Of a stretch of 64,000 nt of DNA, positions 1 through 25,667 are shown one piece after another. Numbering within the stretch: the first letter of the stretch is position 1; every line of letters begins with the position of its first letter. This DNA is from Bolinopsis microptera (lineage: Eukaryota > Ctenophora > Tentaculata > Lobata > Bolinopsidae): contig NC_087072.1 in the NCBI RefSeq assembly GCF_026151205.1, forward strand, positions 15,166,169 through 15,230,168. Reading direction: 5' to 3'. Below the pieces are notes generated by a model that was not told where the DNA came from, ran no database searches, and worked only from the letters and a program-made list of their open reading frames with translations. Made by a program: the position numbers and the translations under genes.

Positions 1-2
1 TG

Positions 3-1640
3 AATCTAGAAGATTCGTCCGCATCAGAAATAATTGAAATAGTGAAGGGTTTGAAGATTAAGTCGACTTCTGATATGAGTATACTTCCCCTGAAAAAAGT
101 GAGCAATATACTTGCACCAGTGCTTAGCTGCCTAGTCTCTGCGTCTCTACATCAGGGGAAGTTTCCGCATAAATTGAAAATCGCGAAAGTAGTTCCACTT
201 CACAAAGGTGGGTCACGTGCTGAAGTTTCAAACTATCGACCTATCTCACTACTCTCATGTTTCTCAAAAATCTTTGAAAAAATTATGCAAGCGCGACTAT
301 TAGATCACTTAAAGACAGAGAAAATCCTATTTGACTCTCAATACGGATTTCGGGCTGGGCACAGCTGCGAACATGCTTTACTAGAAGCCCAAAACCATAT
401 TCACAGGGCACTAGAAAAAAAGCAGGTCACAGCACTGCTTCTATTGGACTACAGCAAGGCCTTTGACATGGTTGACAGCAGTATTCTTCTGAGAAAACTT
501 GAGCACTATGGAGTTCGGGGGTTGGCTTTATCTTGGTTTCACTCATATCTAACCGATAGAGAGCAATACGTGAGCGTCAACAACTGCAAGTCCTCTCACC
601 TCAAACTTAACTACGGAGTACCACAGGGCTCCATTCTCGGACCAATTCTGTTCATAATCTACATCAACGACCTTCCTCAGATTAGTAATTTAGCTAAACA
701 TATTTATTTCGCTGACGACGCAAACCTAATAATAAGTACAGATACATTTGAACAACTTAATGCATTGGTGAATGAGATTCTGACTTTGATAATTGATTGG
801 GCTACTAATAACGGGCTCAAATTAAATGCTAGCAAAACTAAATATATGATCTTTACAAATAAAAAAACTAAGGATATAGAAATCTACATGGGAGGTGAGC
901 GACTAAAGCAAAGTTATCACGAAAAGTTTCTTGGCGTGATCATTGATACTAAGCTAAATTGGGCCCACCATATTAGACATTTAGCCACTAAAGTATCTAG
1001 AAATGCGGGTATTCTCTACAAACTCAAAGGCTCAGTACCTAACAAAGCACTCAAGTTGATATACAACAGCTTTGTTCAGTCTCACTTGTACTACTGCTGC
1101 ACAGTTTGGGGAACAAGATCGCTAAACTCCGTTAAAAGAGTCTTCTCGGCCCAGAAAAAGGGCATTCGCGCTGCAGATAACCAATACCACCGCTATTTTT
1201 ATGACAAAGATCTGAATAGCACACCTTCACACACAAAGGAAATTTTCAATAAACTAGAAGTATTAGCTTTACCGAACGTGATAGCTAAATGTATATTATG
1301 CTTAATGCACAAAGTTTATTCTAACACTGCACCACCAAATATTATAAGAATGTTCACTGTTTCAAACTTAAACGCACCTAGAAGAGAACCTGAGTTCTTT
1401 GCAGTACCATTTAACCGTTTATGTAATTCAGACAAGAGCATTTCTTACATTGGGCCTAAGTTATATAACCAAACAGTCAACATTATTAACAAGGACATAA
1501 AATATGTCACCACTTGCCTACAAGACAAATTCCTAAATTCATTCAAGTCTACTGTCAACAAGCATGTGCTTACTGCACAAGCACATAAACCGGATGACAA
1601 GGACTGGGACAACTCAAATTTCGTACTTTTAGAAATTTAA
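3..1640 (+). CDS. Non-LTR retrotransposon reverse transcriptase, 5' partial
   Basis: The frame is open from the window edge to a TAA at 1638-1640, so the 5' part lies outside. Counting from position 42, the reverse transcriptase fold shows NYRPISLLS near residues 64-72, the first catalytic aspartate in LLLDYSKAFD (133-142), GVPQGSILGP (192-201) and the catalytic FADD (223-226). Thumb and C-terminal regions follow to residue 532. This is the usual order for the polymerase ORF of CR1/Jockey-type LINEs, which copy their RNA at a nicked target site. No RNase H domain is seen. The reading frame has no stop or frameshift, so this is a young or recently active copy. The clade (CR1-like versus Jockey-like) is inferred only. 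Confidence 0.9.
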   Translation, partial: NLEDSSASEIIEIVKGLKIKSTSDMSILPLKKVSNILAPVLSCLVSASLHQGKFPHKLKIAKVVPLHKGGSRAEVSNYRPISLLSCFSKIFEKIMQARLLDHLKTEKILFDSQYGFRAGHSCEHALLEAQNHIHRALEKKQVTALLLLDYSKAFDMVDSSILLRKLEHYGVRGLALSWFHSYLTDREQYVSVNNCKSSHLKLNYGVPQGSILGPILFIIYINDLPQISNLAKHIYFADDANLIISTDTFEQLNALVNEILTLIIDWATNNGLKLNASKTKYMIFTNKKTKDIEIYMGGERLKQSYHEKFLGVIIDTKLNWAHHIRHLATKVSRNAGILYKLKGSVPNKALKLIYNSFVQSHLYYCCTVWGTRSLNSVKRVFSAQKKGIRAADNQYHRYFYDKDLNSTPSHTKEIFNKLEVLALPNVIAKCILCLMHKVYSNTAPPNIIRMFTVSNLNAPRREPEFFAVPFNRLCNSDKSISYIGPKLYNQTVNIINKDIKYVTTCLQDKFLNSFKSTVNKHVLTAQAHKPDDKDWDNSNFVLLEI

Positions 1641-2005
1641 ATAATTTGGTACAACATACGTTGATCATAATAACGAGCAACAAAACTTTAACCTCATAAC
1701 AAAATATGACTATCTTCGAGCATTTTTTACAATGCTATCGAAACCGCGCAATTTCACTGTCATTTACAACTTTTAAAAGATAAAAATATCACCGCGCATT
1801 CTTCAGACCCTGTGTCGCTGTTCTAAATTTAAGTCAAGAGATAAGAGTTATTTAAAATTCTTAATAGTACTATTTAAATTTGCTAATAGCATAATCATAT
1901 TTTATACATTATTAATACTTTATACATTGTGTGCATATATTTATATTTGATTGTAATTAAAGATTTTAAGGCGTTAGTGCCGAGTAATGCCTTCGGGTAG
2001 TGCTC
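1641..2005 (+). other. 3' untranslated tail of the upstream LINE
   Basis: AT-rich sequence directly after the reverse transcriptase stop, with an AATTAAAG polyadenylation-like signal at about 1955-1962. A short GC-richer stretch follows (about 1970-2005) that could be the element's 3' end hairpin. No poly(A) run marks the exact end, so the right boundary is approximate. Confidence 0.4.
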
Positions 2006-3487
2006 CTCAATCAATCACACTTGATATTGCCACCAGATGAATTAAGTTTAACCGGACCGCACCACTACCAGTTTTAAAAACTCGTTGATCTAACCGAGCG
2101 GGTTCAAGATTATAAACTCAGATAAGAGTATAAAAGGTAGGATTAAGAAAGTTGACGGATCTATCCCTTAACTAGATTCGTGTCGTTGGACGGGCATCTC
2201 GGACGGGGGATTCAGATCTAGGAAAATGATCGAGCACTGTTTTGACGACAAAGAGTAGGATGATACTAGGCTTGGGTTCCTCATCTGGGAGATCAGACCA
2301 CTTACTGACAGTCTCAACAATATGATGCTATCACAATACTACGATTTGAAGGTTACTAGGAACAGTTGGGGTAGCGCCAGAATGGCTGATCAGCGTCGAG
2401 GGTTAAAATTTGCTGTAGTCATCCGCCAAATGCAAGATACAGTGTTGATTTTCGAATAAAGGGATATATGGGACTGCATGCCTGATTTGGTTAAGTCATT
2501 TTTCCAATCATAAACATCTTTGATTCCTGACCCTTATTTTTATTTCTACCCAGTTTCTTATATTTAAAAACAGCACACAACAGTTTTTTATAATTTTTAA
2601 ATTTATAATACTATTACTAGATTATACTAGAAAGTTTTATTATATTTGTAAATATTCGGGAGTCTGTTTTTGTTCCATTCAACTTAAATTTACCCAAATG
2701 AACATTTATCTTATGACAGGAAAAATCTAAATCTCTCCTCAAAAAATGTCCAATCATATTAGTGGTAGCGTGGACAGTTCATTATCTAGAGGTAATCCGC
2801 CAGGTATCCGCCAGGTACCATCAATCCCTTGGGTAAGCTAAGAACTTCGGGTCTAACATCGGGTCTAACCAGTGTCCACGGTCGACTCAACCCAATACTC
2901 GGAAAACCGTTATTGAGGGTTAATTTAGGAGCTAGGTCCCTGTAGCCAAGCCACGGGCGAAAATAGACACCCCCTGAACCATAGCGGGTCTTTTAAGATC
3001 ATCAGGCTTTTTTTAATCGGCCGATAGCTGTTGGAATTACCAAAGTAAGATACAAATTTCATATTAGAAAGTTAATCGAGCGACTGTTAATACACGACCG
3101 TAATCTTTGGTATAAATTCTAAAAGGGTCTAGTGGTCAAATTATCTATTTCGATACAATATACCTTCATTTTCCCGATTCCTGGAAAGTCAGAGAATAAT
3201 TAAACAAGCTGCTAGTACAATCTCAGTGAAGCTGTTCAAAAGAACATGCACAGATACACAATCAGTTGAAGAAGTTGTATTTTTTCAGATAAACTTGTAT
3301 TTCTTCTTTTCTTGCTTCTGTTCCAGTGACCGATGTTGAGGAAGTTTTCTACGAATAATTTACTACTTACAGACAATCTATTCTAATCTCATGGTTGTAG
3401 TGAATTATTTCTAGAAGGTGGTGTTTTTTTTGCTGTAGCTTAAGTGTTTGGAGTTTGGACATGAAATTGAATGAATTATCAATTATT
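2006..3487. other. Non-coding stretch, nothing recognised
   Basis: No convincing open frame, splice-bounded exon, RNA gene or inverted repeat was found. Base composition is mixed. It may be old repeat sequence. Confidence 0.4.
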
Positions 3488-3489
3488 CA

Positions 3490-3533
3490 GTTTTCAGTTT
3501 TCAGTTTTCAGTTTTCAGTTTTCAGTTTTCAGT
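3490..3533 (+). repeat. Short tandem repeat, 7-bp unit CAGTTTT
   Basis: About six perfect head-to-tail copies of CAGTTTT can be read directly. It is a microsatellite in non-coding DNA. Confidence 0.9.
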
Positions 3534-5287
3534 ATGCCTCCATTGCGAGAATTAGTGCGAAGTATCTGAAGGTTTGACGGATAACTAAAAGTTGGGCGGT
3601 CAATTAAAGGGAACCCATACAATCGAGGATGTTAGAGTTACTCTTAATGCCAATAACATGCTCTGCTTGAAGGAGTTAATTGGGGCCCTTCCTTGTCGAC
3701 ATTTTCTCAGGACTCCTCTGTTTGAAGGGGATGCCTGAACCAGAGCAGATGCAGCTTTGGTCCTGTAGAGCTGTGGTATATGTTAGAGTGTTAGACGGTG
3801 GAGGTATGCCGTATGAGACGGAGGAGTGACTGAGAGGGTGGGGGAAGGTGGGCGGGAGGAGAGGTGAACTGCCTCCCGCTTGTTAGCTGAGTGGGTGTCG
3901 GGCCCTGTACTTCTCTATACCGGGTTATGGGCCGGAAGAGAATCTCGGGGAGAGTGTGGTGAGCTAATTGATTAATTGAGAGGTGTCAGTGCGGTCCAAT
4001 GGGGGAGGACGGGGGCTGGTCATGTGAACCTCCACATCCGCTCACCCTGCCACTCTTCAGTTCATTGCTCTAACGAGACTCACAGCAGGGCCTCCTACCC
4101 GCCAATAAGAACAGACCTGATCAGCAGGGTAGCCAATCAGAGCAGGGGATGAAGTCACGTGACAGGCTACACGCTGTCAAACGTCTAGTAAGGTAACGAG
4201 GTCTGTCTAAAGCACAAAGCAACAAATCCAGCGTCGACGTGCCCCTAGTGGCTAAAAATATTGCGATTTTGGCGGTGGTTAATTTTAGTGCTCGGATATA
4301 TTTATATCGAGAAAGTCCAACAGCCACTTTGTAACGGTTCAGTAGCAACACCTTGTAGTTGCTCATAATTGTAAAGGTATATGCGCCTTGATCTTTTTTT
4401 GACAGACTGAAGTTCAATTTCTTATTTCTGACATAATATTAAGTTCGGAATCATTTTGCTGTCTAAATATTGTCGCTTCCAATCACATTGTACTTTATTG
4501 ATCAGCATTATTTTGCTTAGATTGACAAGAGAACCTTATTTTTGGCACGTGCTAATTGCTTATGGTTTCAGGCTGTCACGTGTTATTAGAATGCGCTTTC
4601 CATTCCGAGCCACAATATCTGATCAGCCAATGTACTTCATTCCTAGAATACCTAGACTTATGTGTTATCAAGTTGTACTTTCTATGTTTAGCGACCTACT
4701 ACATTATGAGTACACGACCTAAACGTTTAACACACTTTTACTTTTGCCTTCTCCAATCCTATAATGTTGTAGTTCTCCAATCCTAGTATGTTGTAGTTCC
4801 CTGATGTGACATTATCAACGTCTCTTTCATCTATTTCATTAACCGCGGAGGTCATTACACAATGAATCTCACTAACCACGTTCCGAAGAACGAAGTACCC
4901 TCCTACTTTAGCCTCCCACGACTTCCATAGAAAACTCTAGATCCAGAGCTAGCAGTTGAGGAGGCGAAGTAGCATGTCTCGATCACATACACACACAGCC
5001 GCGCTATCAACCCCCACACACTATACTCCCACACTGCTTATTTGGTGTCACGTGACAGCAGTAGTGGTGCTGACTCGGCTGCTTCTCATGTACTTGAGAT
5101 TCATGTAGCACTGGATAGTCAGCACTACAGGCACTGGATATGGAATTATGACTGCCGTAAGGGTAAGTCATACTCACGCAGTGCTTTGGACTGCAATATT
5201 GGAACATGGTAGATCTCCGAATGGCTGGCATTCTTGGGGAAAGCAACAACTGCACCTGGTAAAACGAGGTACAATTTGGGAGCTACT
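3534..5287. other. Intergenic DNA, GC-richer around 3700-4200
   Basis: No supported gene. A G/C-rich part (about 3700-4120) could be a promoter or an unassigned 5' exon, but no protein family can be read from it. Two copies of the palindrome TCACGTGA lie at 4155-4162 and 5048-5055. Around 4745-4800 a segment of about 28 bp (CCAATCCTA...TGTTGTAGTT) is duplicated in tandem. Confidence 0.35.
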
Positions 5288-5290
5288 TAG

Positions 5291-6390
5291 TACTCTAGTA
5301 GCAGGGCATAGTTGAGTGTGCACTTCGATGTATACGATTTCTGACAACACAGGGTTGTTTGTTAGGTCATTCTAAACCAGAATCGTTTAGGTGGACAATT
5401 TGTTTCGCTAGAGACAACCCTACAGGGCAAATTTTCTAAATTACCCTCAGTCGCGTATACGGGATTTTTGTATTTCGGTTCCTGAAGGTCATGGAGACTT
5501 TATTTTTGGCGTAAAATTACCGCAGTGGCCACATTTATATACAACTTATTAATCAATGTATGGTCTAAAATTGTTTGTTCCCGAGATATCTGCAAAAAAC
5601 TAATTTAAGCTCAGGCGTAGGCACAAATTTCATCAAATTTGTATCTCAGCTTCTGAAGGTCTTAGCGACTCAAACTTTCGCTTAAAATGACCGCAATGCA
5701 CATGTTTATATTGACACTATAAAGGTCATAAAGGTCCAAAATGCTTGCTTTTGGAAAAAATCCAGAAAAACTGATTTTCACTCAGGCGAGTGAAAAAAAT
5801 CTACTCTAGAAGCTAATTGAAATCGAGTATGCAATTTGGTGTCTACAACAATTCTAGAAACCAGGTCCTTTGTAAGGTCATTCTGGATCAGAATTGATAA
5901 GGTATGCAATTTCTATCAGTAGTCCCAACCCTAGGGGGGAAATTTCTAAATTACCCTCAGGCGCAAATATATGACTTTTGTATCTCGGCTTCAGAACGTT
6001 GTAGGGGCCTCTCTTTTAGCTCAAACTAACTGCAAAAGGCACATTTACATACAAGCAATAAAGCAACATAGGGTTTATAGTGCTAAGCTTTGGAGATATT
6101 CATTAAAAACTGTTTTAACTTTCGTGCATCCTAAAATATTAACATCAAACATGTAATTAATTTTGGTATCCTGGGCTAAAAAAGTCTTACAGACACTTTA
6201 CTTGCAGCACAGCAAAATTTTCAGCATGAACACATTCAGATAAAATTTATGGAGCAACACAATTCAATTTCAGAAGCTCCTTCCAGCTATCTTATCTTAT
6301 CCCCAAATGTATACATCTAACCATCTCTCTGGCTACTTCAAACCACTTCAATCCCCAAATTTATACATCTGACCATCTCCCTGGTTGCTT
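5291..6390 (+). repeat. Left arm of the palindromic element
   Basis: Near-identical reverse complement of about 7590-8699, with scattered substitutions and small indels. The high identity over about 1.1 kb points to recent formation or gene conversion between the arms. Confidence 0.85.
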
Positions 6391-6394
6391 CCAT

Positions 6395-6520
6395 CTCGTT
6401 AAAGCCAAGGCTCGACCGGGACCGCTTGTTTGGCCGGGACTGGGACTGGGAAAAAGTGCCAGGACCGGGATTAAGACCGGGATTAGGGATCGGGATTAAG
6501 CCGGGATCCCGTTTTTACCA
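6395..6520 (+). repeat. Left-arm-only insertion of GGGATTA-type repeats
   Basis: A segment of about 120 bp rich in CCGGGA and CGGGATTA units interrupts the left arm. The right arm lacks it: around 7575-7600 the matching sequence runs straight from the CTCGTTA stretch to CCACAAGTTGGGC (read in reverse complement). It is therefore a later insertion or local expansion in one arm. Confidence 0.6.
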
Positions 6521-7589
6521 CAAGTTGGGCTCTCTCCAGTACTGTTTGGCTATTATGGCTAATCAACTCCAATCCAACCTCATGTAGTAGAATCTACTTC
6601 TAGTTTCCTTCAATCCTGCTACCTCCACTCTAGCTCCTTCTAGCAATCTCTGAATACTATTACCTGCTCTATCTAGCTTCCACCAACACCCAATAATTGT
6701 TGTTTAAATGTTACCACTAGCACCTGCAAATTCTAGCCCTATCCATCAACCTCAGATTTACTCCTACTCTGTTCAGCTATCGCCAGCACCTGCAAATTCT
6801 AGCCCTATTAAGCAACCTCAGACTACTTTCTGCTCTATCCAGCTAACACTAGCAAACGGTACCCACAAATTTTAGCTTCTTCTAGCTACTTCGGGCTACA
6901 TCCATCCATATTCAGTTGGTTGAGCACTCTCAAATTCTATCTGTTTTTACCTAATTCGTGCTACCTCCAGGCTTCAGCTAGAATTTGAGGGTGCTTGTGC
7001 TTTCTGTTTATAGCATAATGTAGTCTGAGTTTGCTGGATAGGACTAGAATTTGCAGGTGCTGGTGGTAGCTGAACAATAATTAGTGGGTGTTGGTGGAAG
7101 CTAGATAGAGCAGGAAGTAGCATTCAGAGGTTACTAGAAATAGCAGGTTTCCTCTTCCTCAATGAGCTGGAAATTGTTGAATGCAGCTGAGGCAGCCGGA
7201 AAGAGCCAGAATAAATTGTTGCTGGCGGTGCTATAAAAGGCAAGAGGTAGCTTAAGTTAAGTTTGCTAGAAAGAGCAGAGGTTAGAGGGCCAGGGGGCCT
7301 TGCAGTAGTAGCTAAATAGATGTAGCCGAAGTAGGTGAAAAGAGCTTGAATTAGTGGTTTCTGCCCACTGGTGGTACCTGTATAGAGCAGGAGGTAGCAT
7401 TCAGAGGTTGCTAGAAAGAGCTAAAATTATAACGTGCTGGTGGTAGCTAGGTAGATATAGGCATGGCATGGAGGTAGCAGAATTAAAGGTAGCTAGAAGT
7501 AGATTCTACTTCATGAGGATTGAGGTGGGATTGAAGTTGATTAGCCATAATAGTCCAACAGTACTGGAGAGAGCCCAACTTGTGGTAGC

Positions 7590-8699
7590 TATAACGAGAT
7601 AGTTAGATGTTCATGTATAAATTTGGGGATTGAAGTGGTTTGAAGTAGCCAGAGAGATGGTAATTAGATGTATACATTTGGGGATAAGATAAGATAGCTG
7701 GAAGGAGCTTCTGAAACTAATTTGTGTTGCTCCATAAATATTATCTGAATGTGTTCATGCTGAAAATTTTGCTGTGCTGCAAGTAAAGTGTCCGTAAGAC
7801 ATTTTTAGCCCAGGATACCAAAATTAATTACATGTTTGATGTTAATATTTTAGGATGCACGAAAGTTAAAACAGTTTTTAATGAATATCTCCAAAGCTAA
7901 GCACTATAAACCCTATGTTGCTTTATTGCTTGTATATACATGTAAATGTGGCTTTTGCAGTTAGTTTGAGCTAAAAGAGAGGCCCCTACAAAGTTCTGAA
8001 GCCGAGATACAAAAGTAATATATTTGCGCCTGTGAGTAATTTAGAAATTTCCCCCCTAGGGTTGGGACTACTGATAGAAATTGCGTACCTTATCAATTCT
8101 GATCCAGAATAACCTTACAAAGGACCTGGTTTCTAGAAAATTTGTAGACACCAAACTGCATACTCGATTTCAATTAGCTTCTAGAGTAGATTTTTTTCAC
8201 TCGCCCCAGTGAAAATCAGTTTTTCTGGATTTTTTCCAAAAGCAAGCATTTTGGACCTTTATGACCTTTATAGTGCCAATATAAACATGTGCATTGCGGT
8301 CATTTTAAGCGAAAGTTTGAGTCGCTAAGACCTTCAGAAGCTGAGATACAAATTTGATGAAATTTGTGCCTACGCCTGAGCTTAAATTAGTTTTTTGCAG
8401 ATATCTCGGGAACAAACAATTTTAGACCATACATTGATTAATAAGTTGTATATAAATGTGGCCACTGCGGTAATTTTACGCTAAAAATAAAGTCTCCATG
8501 ACCTTCAGGAACCGAAATACAAAAATCCCGTATACGCGACTGAGGGTAATTTAGAAAATTTGCCCTGTAGGGTTGTCTCTAGCGAAACAAATTGTCCACC
8601 TAAACGATTCTGGTTTAGAATGACCTAACAAACAACCCTGTGTTGTCAGAAATCGTATACATCGAAGTGCACACTCAACTATGCCCTGCTACTAGAGTA
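7590..8699 (-). repeat. Right arm of the palindromic element
   Basis: Reverse-complement partner of 5291-6390. The central part between the arms (about 6540-7560) is also an imperfect inverted repeat, with reiterated CTAGAATTTGCAGGTGCTGG-like units. Confidence 0.85.
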
Positions 8700-8702
8700 T
8701 AG

Positions 8703-11700
8703 GGCACAAACTTCTGCAAATCACAGCTTTTCCGTCTTAAAATTTTGAATCTCTAGATTTTTAAACACTCAATCATCGTATTTTAGATTAAAAGACTATC
8801 GTAAATAGTTTAATCGTTATAAGTAAGGTCGACAGATCGGTGACGTTTGGGGCAAATTAATTTTAAGAACTTGAGTTTAGCTTAGTAGAAAGTAAGATAA
8901 GGAGTCCGAGTAGTGTTGAGCACTACATAGCATAACCCCGCCCCTCATTCCTTGAAGCGAGCGCTAAGTATCCCCTGAACTACTCCGACTGCCAGCTTGA
9001 CAAATTTTTATATTTCAACCTTTAAACTGCGGATTATAAGTTGACTTGATCCGTAAATCAAATCATGCATATTTTGACATATTTGAGTCGTTTTTTGACA
9101 ACTCTGCACACGAAATGTAACAGGAATGCTAGAGCAACGAGCTTGCTCGTTAGTGGGCGGCACACGCCGACCCGTAACTTGTTGTGGCAGCGACCAACTG
9201 CCGAGCAAACTTTAGAGGTAAACTCTGCAGACACAACGTATATTGTCACAGTTTTCAAACTGGAGTCGACCCTCGGAGGGGACCTGAAACACGACGCATT
9301 CTTCAGCTAAGCAAGGCCAAAAAGCTGGCTTAACCAATGGTCTGAAGCTTTTCTAAAAGATAACCCATGTATGATGTTGCTCTGAAACGTTTAAATCTCT
9401 GCACTATTAAAATCTGAGGATGAGTACTCTCGTCATATTGGTGCAACAATTCCAATCTTGTGCCACGAGCTTTGAGCTAGATCCTTTTGTCTCTGCAGGC
9501 CACCACCAGTTGTTGAAAGGTAAGTAAGAAGGTAGCGGACCCTGTTTTGCCCGTAGTTTTCATCTTGGTATGTGGGTGGTCTTTTGATACCTTACTTTAA
9601 CTTCTGTCACAGTGTGACTTGTAGTGTTTTCACCTGAAATTGAGGAATGTGTGGGCGTGTGTTTCAATCAAAATAGCGTAATACTGAGTTGAAGGTGTTT
9701 AGCGAGCTCACTAAGCTCACTACAAGTGATAATGCTAATTCAGCTTAGAACGCATGCGATCTGGCCTTTGAATCATTTCCTTTTTATTTATGAGGAAGGA
9801 GGACTTAAGGGCAGGGACCTGTGACGTCCGACGTAGATCCACATTCCACCTTGGTGGTCATATTTACAGGCCTCTCGTTCAATTCATTTTGTTCTACATA
9901 AAATACAATTTGACGTTGATTATTGATATTCGTCTCTGGACCTCAACTTCGAAAGAGCACCAAGCATGATTTTTAGATTCAATTTGTGACTTTTGGGCTT
10001 TACTTTGGGCTCCGCGTGAGTCCGTGAGTTTGTACAATTGATACGTGAATAAAGTTTGGAGAATAAATTACGATTTTCTAAGTCACGTACCTTCATCTTT
10101 CGAGGGATGTACCTACATTCCGGCATTGACCTGAAAATTTTTTTGTAGCCCTACAGCTCGTGGTGGCCGCCTTACGTTGTATACATTTTATATTGTTCTT
10201 CAACCGAGAATGCCATTTCACAAACACGTGTGTTGCCCAGCTGCTCCTTGGACCTCTAAATTGTTAATTGAACTTGAAGTGGCATGAGTTCACTTATCAC
10301 TTTGGGTTTGTGTGTAGCTTCTTCAGATTGTCTTCTTTTAATAATTTATCAGCCAAAGTAGTATAAATATCGGCTATCTATGATTTCTTTTGTTTTTGCC
10401 GAAAATATTTTTGGCTGATAACAAATTCCTGTAGTCTAAATTCTAGTCTGATTGTAAATGTAAACGAAAATCTCCATCGCGATCATCCCCATTAAATATA
10501 TAACGGATCATAATCATTCCCTCGATTTAGGTAGGTACTTAAACTCCAAGTCCTGGCATTGGTGGGGGGTCATTGCCATTGGTCATTTATTCTTGAAAAC
10601 TGACGAAAAAAATCTTCGGTCCCCCAAATCATCTTAGATCACAACTGATCTCGTTACTGATAACCAAATTTATGTTTCAGTAATCTGCAGCTATACCACA
10701 AAAGTAATTGGTTACAACTGGGTGAGCACTTAAAACCAGACTGCCGTCTTTAGGTTTTTATGTACCTACTTATTTGCAACGCTTCATTAGTTACGGGGCC
10801 GGGTGACGTTGTACCTTTGAAGCGTATTCCCAAACCAGCTGACCCTGTCGGCACTTTAAACACTAAGAATAGGATCGCAGCCCACTTGTGTGGCTCTGTG
10901 GGAGCTGGTAAAACTTTTTTCAAACCCATCAAACTTAATGAAAAAGTATCATTGATCAAAAGCACTGACCACAGAAAATTTAACATAGGTTTATTTCCAA
11001 CCCCATATTCCGAAATTATATTCACACTGAATACCCAAAATTTACTACTGATCTGACTGCTGACTGATTGAAAACTTAAAATCTATAAGTACAGACTACA
11101 GAGTAAGATAACACTGAGCTAGCTCGGGAACACCAAGTTCCGGACGAGCTGATGATCCCGGACCAAATACCTTAGCGGCCCATTTGTAGACGGCCCTTAT
11201 TTGAGAAATTTGCCCTCTTTGCTAGCCCATGATTCTGGCCGCTCGTTTTGTCAAACCATATTTTGAACCTATATTTTTACAATACTCTCATTGCTTTACG
11301 TGTATAATATTATTGTACAAATGCAGTCCAGTTGATAGCTACTGTGTAATAATCTGAGAACACCCGTGGTGGTTCTTTACCGGTACAATGGCGTTTTATA
11401 ACCGTTGGTGTTACAGTGGTTCTTTAATGGTGAAAGGGTTTTCTGTTAATTTTAGCAATGATTTATTGGATTTGTTTAATCTGCACAGTGTACTTTGTTT
11501 ATCGATGAGATTTCTGTTTAATTGACTTCGAGTAACGAACAAACATTAAAATTGCGCCTGAATTATTACTCTTCAAAAATGTTCCCTAGGTATTTGTTTT
11601 TGACAAATGTTTCTTTTCTGTTCATAATTTAGGCCATCCATAATTTTGACCGATCACAGTTTGGTGAAAAATCCGACCTTATTTCCGGTTAAATATTGAA

Positions 11701-12502
11701 CGCTCGGCCCGGACACCGGGCTGTGATTATAGCAGATTGTCCATTGTAGATACTTTGAAATTCTGATACGTTCTGACTACAACGACATTTGATGATGACT
11801 CAAACTTAATGACCACAGACTTCTAAGTATGTAGTTACAAGAAATAATAAATATAGTGTCTGCACCTCCATTGTGATTAGGTTTAACGACAAAGCTCGTA
11901 GCTCGATACGATAACGGCACATCACCGTATGGAATTACTTATCTCTTGACACATATAATAAACACTAACAGTAATATTCGCTCTTGCCTCATCTTAAATT
12001 TCTTCTCTTTGTAATCCACAATCACGGTGGTTTAGAGAGATGGTATAATATGTTGCAGTTTTTCATGATGTGAACTATTACTATTAGGTAGTAATGTTTC
12101 ACGTGGTTGCCTGGGTGGAACCCTCATTGGAGGTTCCCCGTTTACTCTGAACCTCTTATTCTCTGACACGCACCTTGACTCTCTCTCTTCCACTCCGGGG
12201 AATTTACGGGTGGTTATTCCGGGGGTTTTCAGCTGTTAGAGTACGGAGTCACGTGATTTAAGGGCCCTGTCACTCGTCTGACCACTTGGCGTATAGGCTA
12301 CCGATTTGGAGCGGTTTTCGGAATACTTTCAACTACTTTTGTCCTTTGTTTGCGCCCGATTTACAATTGACTGACTAGCTCCGCGCGTCAGAATAAGATC
12401 AAGTGATGGTCGCGTGATTGATCACGTGTCCAACGCGTGATCAGCTGACGACCATCATTGTATCCAGCGCAGATGCAGCGAGTGGTCATATTTTGATTTG
12501 AA
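8703..12502. other. Long intergenic stretch without a supported gene
   Basis: No gene with family support. A 98-codon frame at 10760-11056 (+) and an overlapping 91-codon antisense frame at 10750-11025 are the longest, but neither resembles a known family and no exon context was seen. TCACGTGA is at 12249-12256 and a related CACGTG lies near 12424. Both are within 260 bp upstream of the start of the gene at 12503 and are candidate promoter E-box elements for it. Confidence 0.4.
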
Positions 12503-24908
<12,406 letters not shown>

Positions 24909-25667
24909 CCCCGCCAGAGTTGTCAGTGTACAAATCACAATCGCTCTGAAGATCATGCGCTTTACTTTCTGGATCACGTGATTTGCTCTCTAAGTCACGT
25001 GACGACACCATTATTGACCATGAACTAATAATTTACACCATTTGAAAGAAACTCAAATCTGTTCAGGTCCAAATTTCTGACTTGTCAGTAATTGATGATA
25101 CGATTATGCTCAATTCAATGAGAACTTAGTATATTTCTTAAACTGGACATTCGTCTGGGGTAATAAGTACTTAATTATGAATAATATTACTGAGTTTATG
25201 TATGAACTTTAATGAATATTTATAACATTACAAGGTAATGGTATTTTCTGAGTTTTGCTATTATTTAAGAATGTTAGAGACTACCACTATAAATGATTAG
25301 TAATTTTTGAGCTTACTTTATCGATCATCCGAGAATTACATTTCTCGTGGTGGTACTTAATCATAAATAATGCATTTGACTTCAGATGTACATTTTATAT
25401 GGTTTTGAGACAGTATGCCACTTTTGAGCAAATAAGGGTTTTTAAAGTCGCAAATATATAATGTATTGATATTTAATTGTTTGTTTAATAATTTTCAAAT
25501 TAAACCATTAATGAATAGTTCATTTCATTGACTGAAAGTGTTGAACAACTGCAAACTGGTCGAATCTTGAAAAGTAGATTGGACTCGATCTTGGATATAA
25601 GGTCCCGGTCCACGAAAATGTTCTTCTTTAATGTTTAAAGTCAATCCTAACATGGGATTTAATTTGT
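24909..25667. other. Downstream flank, AT-rich, two TCACGTGA sites
   Basis: No gene. Two TCACGTGA palindromes at 24974-24981 and 24995-25002 lie 13 bp apart just past the stop of the 340-aa gene. The rest is AT-rich. Confidence 0.4.

Larger units (their letters stand above)
5291..8699. mobile_element. 3.4 kb palindromic (foldback) DNA element
   Basis: The left end, starting TACTCTAGTAGCAGGGCATA at 5291, is matched in reverse complement by the right end at 8699. The two arms match for more than 1 kb and continue imperfectly towards the middle, so the whole element is close to one giant hairpin. TAG flanks both ends (5288-5290 and 8700-8702), a candidate 3-bp target duplication. No transposase frame was found, so it must be non-autonomous. 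Each arm is itself built from degenerate direct repeats: modules with TCGG-TTC-GAAGGTC, then an ACCGCA-GG-CACATTTATAT stretch, start near 5470, 5640 and 5980. The superfamily is unknown; a 3-bp duplication would allow PIF/Harbinger-like or CACTA-like mobilisation. Confidence 0.8.

Noticed and set aside
10750-11056. Overlapping sense and antisense frames of 98 and 91 codons
   Set aside because: No family resemblance, no exon borders and no codon pattern; kept only as a remark.
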